This document shows, piece after piece, positions 7,146 to 11,843 of a stretch of DNA of 11,843 nt. The notes under the pieces were generated by a model. The model had not been told where the DNA came from and did not search any database. It saw only the letters and a list, made by a program, of their open reading frames with translations. Positions within the stretch are counted from its first letter, which is position 1, and each line of letters opens with the position of its first letter. Source of the stretch: Cyanobacteria bacterium OH_PDB_112 (GTDB lineage: Bacteria > Cyanobacteriota > Vampirovibrionia > Gastranaerophilales > CAJFVJ01); assembly GCA_023457295.1 (NCBI GenBank), contig JAEWLZ010000221.1, positions 1 through 11,843 of the forward strand. The letters are read 5' to 3'. The position numbers and the translations under genes are program-made.

Positions 7146-8532
7146 CCAGTTTTATTTCCTCATCATTAACTTCTCTTAAAAAATCTACCCAGGAATTATA
7201 ATAAGTTGCAAGTGCGTTGGTATATCCCATTAATATTGATTTGTAGGATTGCTGAATGAAAATAAAATTCGAGATATTTGTTTTTCCTATTTCATAACTT
7301 TTTTTAGCCATACCCAAAAATTGATTTGATTCTGTTAACAGCGAATCATTGTAATAATTCAAATTCGTTTGGGCAGTGACAAATTGGTCGTATGTTGCTC
7401 CCAAATTCATTATTGCTTCATGGCGCAAATGATTATATTTCAAAGCTTTTTGCTCGATTTCAATTTTAGCGTTTTTGATTTCTGGTTTATATTGGTAAAA
7501 AAGAGGAATATTTGTAAGATTACCTATTACATAATAGCCGTAGGCGGGACCTTCTTCTGTGGTAAGGCTATCAGGACAATAAAGCACGCCCCCGCCGAGC
7601 TCTATATCCGGAACTCGTTGCCTTAATACTACAACAAGATTTTTGCGGGCAACTTCAACATCTTGTTTTGCATTTTTTAAATCAATTCTTTTTTCTGCTG
7701 CTATTTTTGATAATTTTTCAAATTCAGGCATTTTGTCTTGAGGCTTAGGAGTAAGTAAAAACAAGAAATCTTTTTGGTCGGGAAGATAATCTTCCGCTGT
7801 ATCATAACCTTTTGAATCCAAAGTTCTGTTAAAATTATACCTTGCTACTTCAACATTTGTTTTGGCGGTATTAACTTGTGTTATAAGCTGATCAAGAGTT
7901 ATTTTTGCTTGAATTACGTCCATTTCAGGAGCGGAACCTGCTTCGTATTTTTTTTGGGCAATATAGTATAATTCTTCAAGAAGTTTTTTTTGATCTTCCA
8001 AAATTTTTAACACTGATTTTGCAGCGACTAAATCCACATAAGATTGTCTGACATCAAGCCTTAAATAAAATTCATCTAAAGCGACATTACCTTTTGTTAG
8101 TTCCAAATTCGCTTGAGCAAGTTTTTTGCGTGGGCTGCGTTTTCCAATTTCCAAAACTTGGCTTAATCCAAACATATCCGGATTATCCATAGCTGCTTTG
8201 CCGTTATTAACAAAAGTGCTCAAAGTCGGATTTTTAAATCTTCCTGCCGCTTTTAAATCGTTTTGAGATTTGTCTATGTTTAGGCGTTTTGATTTTATTT
8301 CGAAGTTATTTTTTAAAGCAAAATCTATTGCTTGAGGGAGGGTGAATTTGGTGTAAGTAGGAATATCGGCAGTGATTTTTGCATTAAAATTGCTACTCTC
8401 CAAGTTTGAAATATTTGCAGGTGACATAGGGGTTTCACACAAATTAATTTCTTCTTGAGTATTTATTTCTTGCGCAAATGAATTATTTAAAATTATAAAA
8501 AATAGTATTAAACTTGTTGTAAATTTTTTCAT
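7135..8532 (-). CDS. TolC-like outer membrane factor of the metal efflux system
   Basis: Outer membrane channel of 465 residues (outer membrane efflux protein/CzcC-CusC type) that completes the tripartite exporter. It has a signal peptide with a hydrophobic core at about 7-16 and a likely cut after NSFA (20/21). There is no lipobox cysteine, so unlike many CusC proteins it is probably not lipidated. The two repeats of the family are present: first LPQAIDFALKNNFEIKSKRL (65-84) through YEAGSAPEMDVIQAKI (196-211); second from about 280, with the equivalent YEIGKTNISNFIFIQQSY near the C-terminus. Long helical, Lys/Glu/Gln-rich stretches fit the periplasmic alpha-barrel. It is the first gene of the operon. 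The ATG at 8532 is the only sensible start because a TAG lies in frame shortly upstream, yet no ribosome site is at normal spacing: the nearest G-rich run (GGGG) ends about 15 bases away. Confidence 0.92.
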   Translation of the reverse strand: MKKFTTSLILFFIILNNSFAQEINTQEEINLCETPMSPANISNLESSNFNAKITADIPTYTKFTLPQAIDFALKNNFEIKSKRLNIDKSQNDLKAAGRFKNPTLSTFVNNGKAAMDNPDMFGLSQVLEIGKRSPRKKLAQANLELTKGNVALDEFYLRLDVRQSYVDLVAAKSVLKILEDQKKLLEELYYIAQKKYEAGSAPEMDVIQAKITLDQLITQVNTAKTNVEVARYNFNRTLDSKGYDTAEDYLPDQKDFLFLLTPKPQDKMPEFEKLSKIAAEKRIDLKNAKQDVEVARKNLVVVLRQRVPDIELGGGVLYCPDSLTTEEGPAYGYYVIGNLTNIPLFYQYKPEIKNAKIEIEQKALKYNHLRHEAIMNLGATYDQFVTAQTNLNYYNDSLLTESNQFLGMAKKSYEIGKTNISNFIFIQQSYKSILMGYTNALATYYNSWVDFLREVNDEEIKLDEK

Positions 8533-8575
8533 TGATAAACTAAAATTCCCCTACCCGAGAATATTTTCCTCCACC

Positions 8576-8604
8576 CTTATATTAACATTGATGAATAAAT
8601 TCAG
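8576..8604 (-). promoter_or_regulatory. Candidate efflux-operon promoter with overlapping operator-like repeat
   Basis: On the minus strand, a weak -35 CTGAAT (8599-8604), a 17-bp spacer and TATAAG (8576-8581, five of six matches to TATAAT) lie upstream of the outer membrane factor gene. A perfect inverted repeat TGAAT-AA-ATTCA (8592-8603) covers most of the -35 box, where a repressor would block polymerase. TGAA...TTCA arms are the known core of ArsR/SmtB-family metal-sensor sites, but no such regulator gene is in the window. A second possible -35 (TTGTCA, 8613-8618) is too far from this -10. Confidence 0.4.
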
Positions 8605-8621
8605 CTTGTTTGTGACAATTG

Positions 8622-8663
8622 GTTAATAAAAAAGAGGCATATTGATGCCCCTTTTTTATTAAC
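8622..8663. terminator. Strong intrinsic terminator, probably two-way
   Basis: A 19-bp stem (8622-8640 paired with 8645-8663) closes on a 4-nt loop, ATTG on the plus strand. The core is AAAAAAGGGGCAT / ATGCCTCTTTTTT on the minus strand, with a single G-U wobble and a run of six U bases. It ends transcription of the small Cys-cluster gene (8676-8942) and separates it from the efflux operon. On the plus strand the same stem has one A-C mismatch and also ends in T6. Confidence 0.88.
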
Positions 8664-8675
8664 TTTTAAAGTTAA
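8659..8675. repeat. Second hairpin overlapping the terminator stem
   Basis: TTAACTTT-T-AAAGTTAA is a perfect 8-1-8 inverted repeat directly after the stop codon of the Cys-cluster gene. Bases 8659-8663 also form the base of the terminator stem, so the two structures compete for these five positions. It is AT-only apart from one G-C pair, so it is much weaker than the terminator. Confidence 0.55.
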
Positions 8676-8942
8676 TTATTCTCCGATACGGAATAATTTT
8701 TTGAACCAATTTTTTTTAGGTTTTGGAGCTTCAGGAGCAGGAGTTGCAACAGGAGCTGGCGCAACAACCGGTGCTGGAGTTACAACGGCAACAGGTTTTA
8801 CAGCTGGTTTTACGGCTGGTTTTACTGCAACAGCAGGTTTTACCGGTGCTTTACAAGCGCATTTGCAGCAGCATGTAGCAGCTGATGCCATCATTGTTGT
8901 AGCCATTAAAGCCACCATTGTGATAGATAAAACTTTTTTCAT
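8676..8942 (-). CDS. Exported Cys-cluster protein with Lys-Pro-Ala-Val repeats
   Basis: This 88-residue protein matches no family I recognise. Its parts are clear. Residues 1-21 are a Sec signal peptide (MKKVLSITMVALMATTMMASA) with an ASA cut site. Next comes TCCCKCACK, with cysteines at 24, 25, 26, 28 and 30, at or near the mature N-terminus. Residues about 32-74 are a low-complexity Lys/Pro/Ala/Val region, first KPAV units and then PAPV/PAPE units, probably extended as in TonB-like periplasmic linkers. The C-terminus KPKKNWFKKLFRIGE is short, basic and aromatic and might contact membrane or peptidoglycan. The residue before Cys24 is Thr, so a lipoprotein site is unlikely. A strong ribosome site (AAAAAGGAG, seven-base gap) supports the start. 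Codons follow the signal, repeat and tail logic of this strand, so the opposite-strand frame is a shadow. The dense cysteines suggest metal or thiol chemistry, and the metal pump next door fits, but a strong terminator lies between them. Confidence 0.82.
   Translation of the reverse strand: MKKVLSITMVALMATTMMASAATCCCKCACKAPVKPAVAVKPAVKPAVKPVAVVTPAPVVAPAPVATPAPEAPKPKKNWFKKLFRIGE
8794..8847. repeat. 12-bp tandem repeat encoding Lys-Pro-Ala-Val units
   Basis: On the plus strand GGTTTTAC recurs at 8794, 8806, 8818 and 8836 (periods 12, 12 and 18 bp). Full units such as GGTTTTACAGCT and GGTTTTACGGCT differ at one base. The minus strand reads them as repeated Ala-Val-Lys-Pro. The repeat lies wholly inside the Cys-cluster gene and keeps its frame, so copy number could vary without breaking the protein. 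Confidence 0.75.
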
Positions 8943-9046
8943 GTTTGATCTCCTTTTTAGTTAATAACTAAATAACTATTATCAAAAAGATATTAGTTTA
9001 AAAATAATCAAATAAAATCATAAATTTGAATGGAATTTTGAAAAAA
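8943..9046 (-). promoter_or_regulatory. AT-rich promoter and leader of the Cys-cluster gene
   Basis: This gap must hold the promoter of the small gene unless it is read through from atpC, for which I see no convincing terminator here. Candidate elements on the minus strand are TTTTCA (9039-9044), a 16-bp spacer and TATGAT (9017-9022); GATAAT (8978-8983) is another -10-like box without a matching -35. An 8-bp direct repeat AATAACTA (8963-8970 and 8971-8978) lies just upstream of the ribosome site. The region is too AT-rich to choose with confidence. Confidence 0.3.
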
Positions 9047-9457
9047 TTATTTTATGCTGTTTGCAGCTTTAATTCGCGCCGTTGCTCTTGCTAAAGCTAT
9101 TTGAGCTCTGCGTGTATCAAGATCATGTTTGCCCGTTCCGAGTCGTGCTTCGGCCCTCTCTTTAGAAGCTCTCGCTCTTGGCACATCAATATCTTCTCCA
9201 AATTCAGCTTCATCTGTCAAAATCAAAACTTCATTGTTTTCGACTTGAAAGATACCTCCCATGGTAGAGATATATCTAGGTTCCCCGCCTTTTACAAATT
9301 TTGAAACCCCGATAGCAAGAGGTGTCATATAAGGAATGTGCCCCGGCATAACCCCAAAATCGCCGTCAACAGCAGTTGAATAAACTGCATCAATGCCAGT
9401 ATCTTCGTAAAGAACTTTTGCGGGAGTTATAACTTTAAGTTTTAATTTTTTTGTCAT
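9047..9457 (-). CDS. atpC: ATP synthase F1 subunit epsilon
   Basis: Subunit of the F1 rotor stalk that links the gamma subunit to the c-ring and can inhibit ATP hydrolysis. The 136 residues are the normal length. The N-terminal beta-sandwich (about 1-86) contains DGDFGVMPGHIPYMTPL (31-47), the family signature. The C-terminal helical hairpin (about 90-136) carries IDVPRARA (90-97), which matches the I/L-D-x-x-R-A-x-x-A type ATP-binding motif described in bacterial epsilon subunits, followed by KERAEARL. This suggests that the ATP-sensing, extendable C-terminal arm is kept. A GGAG ribosome site lies nine bases before the ATG. It follows atpD by 26 bp and is certainly in the same operon. In cyanobacterial nomenclature this pair is called atpB-atpE. 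Confidence 0.96.
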   Translation of the reverse strand: MTKKLKLKVITPAKVLYEDTGIDAVYSTAVDGDFGVMPGHIPYMTPLAIGVSKFVKGGEPRYISTMGGIFQVENNEVLILTDEAEFGEDIDVPRARASKERAEARLGTGKHDLDTRRAQIALARATARIKAANSIK

Positions 9458-9483
9458 GATTTTTTACTCCGATTTGGCTGCAA

Positions 9484-10902
9484 CTAATCTTTTTTTGCAG
9501 CTTCAACAGCTTCTTCGATAGAACCTACCATATAGAAAGCTTGCTCGGGAAGATGGTCATATTTACCTTCAACAATTTCTTTAAAGCTTTTTATAGTATC
9601 TTCAAGCTTAACATATTTACCTTTCATACCTGTAAAGGCTTCAGCAGTAAAGAATGGCTGTGATAAGAATTTTTGAATTCTTCTTGCTCGGTTTACAGTG
9701 ATTTTATCTTCTTCTGAAAGTTCATCCATACCCAAAATAGCTATGATATCTTGAAGATCTTTATATTTTTGAAGAATTTGCTGTACCTCACGGGCAACTT
9801 TGTAGTGTTCTTCGCCGATTACCTGAGGATCAAGTACCCTTGAGTTACTTGCAAGTGGGTCAACCGCAGGGTAAATACCGAGTGCTGCAATTTGTCTTGA
9901 AAGTACGGTAGATGCATCCAAGTGAGCAAATGTTGTTGCAGGAGCCGGGTCAGTTAAGTCATCAGCGGGTACATAAATAGCCTGAACTGATGTAATAGAA
10001 CCGTCTTTTGTAGAAGTAATACGTTCTTGAAGCTCACCCATTTCAGAAGCCAAAGTAGGTTGGTAACCAACCGCAGAAGGCATACGTCCAAGAAGTGCTG
10101 ATACTTCAGAACCTGCTTGTACAAAACGGAAGATATTGTCAACGAACAAAAGTACGTCTTGTTTTGCAACATCACGGAAATGTTCCGCTACTGTCAAAGC
10201 TGATAAAGCAACACGCATCCTTGCTCCTGGGGGCTCATTCATCTGTCCGTAAATAAGAGCAACTTTGTCCAAAACGCCTGAATCAGCCATTTCGTGCCAA
10301 AGGTCATTTCCTTCACGGGTTCTTTCTCCGACACCACCGAATACTGATACACCGCCGTGTTCCATTGCTATATTGTGAATAAGTTCAGTGATAAGTACTG
10401 TTTTGCCTACCCCTGCTCCACCGAAAAGACCGATTTTTCCGCCTTTTTGATATGGTTGAAGAAGGTCGATAACTTTAATACCTGTCTCAAAAACTTCTGT
10501 ATTTGTATTTTGGTCAACCAATTTTGGTGCTTCTTTGTGAATAGGACTGTAAGTATCTGAAACTACTTCACCTTTTTCATCAACAGGTTCACCGAGAACA
10601 TTTAAAATACGTCCTAATGTAGCGTTTCCAACAGGAACACTGATAGGCGCCGCGGTATTATATGCCTCCATACCTCGTTTTATACCATCTGTACTGGACA
10701 TTGCAACAGAGCGAACTCTATTTTCGCCAAGAAGTTGCTGTACTTCTGTAACTAGTTTAAAATTATTTCCTTCCGCATCTTTTGTGTTAATTTCAAGAGC
10801 ATCAAAAATTTCAGGAAGTTCTCCTGATGGGAATTCTACGTCAATTACCGGTCCGATTACCTGTGTAACTTGACCTACTTTGCTATCTAGTACAGTACTC
10901 AT
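9484..10902 (-). CDS. atpD: ATP synthase F1 subunit beta
   Basis: Catalytic subunit of F1Fo ATP synthase, forming the alpha3beta3 head on the cytoplasmic side of the membrane. The 472 residues are the usual length. Visible in order: an N-terminal beta-barrel (about 8-80), Walker A GGAGVGKT (161-168), GERTREGND (192-200) with catalytic Glu193, Walker B LLFVDNIFRF (251-260) with Asp255, ALLGRMPSAVGYQPTLA (269-285), and DELSEED (393-399), the lever that pushes the gamma subunit. All key residues are intact. The ribosome site is modest (AGAGG, about eight to nine bases before the ATG). The gene leads a two-gene unit with atpC. The alpha, gamma, delta and Fo genes are not adjacent, an arrangement known from cyanobacteria, whereas most bacteria keep alpha, gamma, beta and epsilon together. 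Confidence 0.98.
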   Translation of the reverse strand: MSTVLDSKVGQVTQVIGPVIDVEFPSGELPEIFDALEINTKDAEGNNFKLVTEVQQLLGENRVRSVAMSSTDGIKRGMEAYNTAAPISVPVGNATLGRILNVLGEPVDEKGEVVSDTYSPIHKEAPKLVDQNTNTEVFETGIKVIDLLQPYQKGGKIGLFGGAGVGKTVLITELIHNIAMEHGGVSVFGGVGERTREGNDLWHEMADSGVLDKVALIYGQMNEPPGARMRVALSALTVAEHFRDVAKQDVLLFVDNIFRFVQAGSEVSALLGRMPSAVGYQPTLASEMGELQERITSTKDGSITSVQAIYVPADDLTDPAPATTFAHLDASTVLSRQIAALGIYPAVDPLASNSRVLDPQVIGEEHYKVAREVQQILQKYKDLQDIIAILGMDELSEEDKITVNRARRIQKFLSQPFFTAEAFTGMKGKYVKLEDTIKSFKEIVEGKYDHLPEQAFYMVGSIEEAVEAAKKD

Positions 10903-10930
10903 ATAAAAACCCTCTTATTCTACTTCCTTT

Positions 10931-10959
10931 ATTATAAGTGCAAATTCAAAATTTGACTA
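10931..10959 (-). promoter_or_regulatory. Promoter of atpD-atpC
   Basis: On the minus strand, TAGTCA (10954-10959, four of six to TTGACA), a 17-bp spacer and a perfect TATAAT (10931-10936). The predicted start near 10924 gives a leader of about 20 bases. A second perfect TATAAT lies upstream at 10964-10969 but has only poor -35 candidates. Farther upstream, CATAC-T-GTATG (10989-10999) is a short inverted repeat of unknown meaning. This promoter makes the beta-epsilon pair an independent transcription unit. Confidence 0.6.
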
Positions 10960-11003
10960 TATCATTATACATTTTCAAGGCGGTTTTGCATACTGTATGT
11001 GGT

Positions 11004-11843
11004 TTATTTTAAAGACGAATATTCTATTTCAGGGATTTTAGAATTTTCGTTAGGCTTTGCATAATCTTTTTTTGGCGTAAAAATACTTTTTAATTTTTTA
11101 ATTGTAGGGGCTTCCAAATATTTGTAAGTTATAACTGATAAAAATATGGTTATTATAAAAACGACGGAAAGTCCTATAAGATTGTGCGAAAAATCTAAAA
11201 CAGGCCAATCAATAATTTTGCATCTCAAGTGTTCTATAATTATGCAATGAATCAAATATATAGAATAAGAAGCATTTCCTAATAAAATAAGATTTTTATT
11301 ATTGCATTGAATTCCGGATAAATGTCCTGCTAAAGCTGCCCCGACAAGAAATGTAGGAGGAAGGTAGGAAATGAAATCATTCGTAAAAATATGAGTCAAG
11401 TTAAATAATAACAAGAAGGCAATAGAGCTAATAATAAATAGCAATGAGATTTTTTTAGATATAACTTTATTTTGAAAATAATTATATAAATAATGCAATA
11501 TAATTCCTGCAATAAAAAACATAATATAATCATGTGAATAAAATTTGAAATAAATATTAGTGCATAAACCACTTAAATATATTGCTTTTACTGCTAATAA
11601 AACTAATATAGCTAAGATTGGAGCAAGCTTTTTACCGAAAAAAAGAGCGAATGCAAAAATAATATAGAAAAACATCTCCATATTTAAAGTCCACCCAACG
11701 CCATGAAGCGGGAATAGTTGACCATTAATATTTAAAGCGGGAATAAAAAATAAACTTTTTAGAAAAAATAAAGGTTTAGTCGCCGCCATAAATGTAATAT
11801 AAAGTGCTTTTAGGCTCATAGCTGAAAAAATGAAAATTGCTGA
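11004..11843 (-). CDS. Acyltransferase family 3 membrane protein (5'-truncated)
   Basis: Integral inner membrane O-acyltransferase of the OafA/ExoZ/WecH type, which moves acetyl or other acyl groups onto polysaccharides, O-antigen or other envelope glycans. The diagnostic motif is VGWTLNMEMFFYIIF, about 50 residues from the visible start. About seven or eight further hydrophobic helices follow, then a polar Lys/Glu-rich cytoplasmic tail. NASYSIYLIHCIII and YKYLEAPTIKKLK near the end are also family-typical. An ATG lies at 11819, but the frame stays open to the window edge (SAIFIFSA before that Met), and the N-terminal part with the catalytic histidine region normally about 60-100 residues earlier is missing. 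I therefore treat the gene as cut by the window, not as starting at 11819. Its substrate is unknown. Confidence 0.85.
   Translation of the reverse strand, partial: SAIFIFSAMSLKALYITFMAATKPLFFLKSLFFIPALNINGQLFPLHGVGWTLNMEMFFYIIFAFALFFGKKLAPILAILVLLAVKAIYLSGLCTNIYFKFYSHDYIMFFIAGIILHYLYNYFQNKVISKKISLLFIISSIAFLLLFNLTHIFTNDFISYLPPTFLVGAALAGHLSGIQCNNKNLILLGNASYSIYLIHCIIIEHLRCKIIDWPVLDFSHNLIGLSVVFIITIFLSVITYKYLEAPTIKKLKSIFTPKKDYAKPNENSKIPEIEYSSLK

Noticed and set aside
7333..7340. Third TGTTAACA palindrome
   Set aside because: Single copy inside the outer membrane factor coding sequence; most likely chance, not part of the paired site near 1080.
8582..8618. MerR-type promoter with TTGTCA (8613-8618) as -35
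   Set aside because: The distance to the TATAAG at 8576 is 31 bp, far beyond the 19-20 bp spacing of MerR-type promoters.
8701..8964. Plus-strand open frame of 87 codons opposite the Cys-cluster gene, rich in Gly/Ala/Thr
   Set aside because: It is the antisense shadow of the repeat; it has no ribosome site, while the minus frame has a signal peptide, a strong ribosome site and a terminator.
11004..11819. Reading the acyltransferase as a complete 271-residue gene starting at 11819
   Set aside because: The frame stays open to the window edge, no ribosome site precedes this ATG, and the N-terminal third of the family is missing, so truncation by the window is simpler.
1..11843. tRNA, rRNA, CRISPR array, insertion sequence or prophage
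   Set aside because: No cloverleaf-like or rRNA-like stretch, no regularly spaced repeat array, and no transposase, integrase or phage-like frame was seen on either strand.

Overview
This 11.8 kb AT-rich window comes from a Gram-negative-type (diderm) bacterium: it has a three-part envelope-spanning RND pump, a TolC-like outer membrane protein, a lipoprotein adaptor and an LPS-type heptosyltransferase homologue. The ATP synthase beta and epsilon genes form their own two-gene unit, with no other ATP synthase gene beside them. That split is typical of Cyanobacteriota, so a non-photosynthetic, low-GC relative such as Gastranaerophilales/Melainabacteria is a reasonable but unproven guess. No photosynthesis gene, RNA gene, CRISPR array or insertion sequence is visible.

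Layout. The left end (1-1489, plus strand) has the last codons of an unidentified gene, a family 9 glycosyltransferase coupled to it by a TAATG overlap, and a small orphan ORF of 96 codons. Everything to the right is on the minus strand. Reading in the direction of transcription from the right edge, these are: a 5'-truncated membrane acyltransferase (acyltransferase family 3); atpD-atpC with a good promoter; a short exported protein with five cysteines in seven residues and a Lys-Pro-Ala-Val repeat; a strong hairpin terminator; the heavy-metal efflux operon; and serS, which has its own promoter and converges on the orphan ORF.

The efflux operon is compact. The outer membrane factor and the pump overlap by 11 bases, and the pump stop codon directly abuts the adaptor start codon. 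The gene order is outer membrane factor, pump, adaptor. The pump carries the Asp/Asp/Glu proton-relay signature of the heavy-metal (HME) RND subfamily. It looks more like the divalent-cation (CzcA) type than the Cu/Ag (CusA) type. No regulator gene is in the window, but a TGAAT-AA-ATTCA inverted repeat lies over the candidate -35 box upstream of the operon.

The most interesting object is the small Cys-cluster protein immediately upstream of the metal pump. It could be a periplasmic or surface metal-binding protein, although the terminator between them means shared control is not shown. Other points of interest are two mutually exclusive hairpins after that gene, a tandem TGTTAACA palindrome at the end of the glycosyltransferase gene, and a GGTTAG repeat cluster before the orphan ORF.
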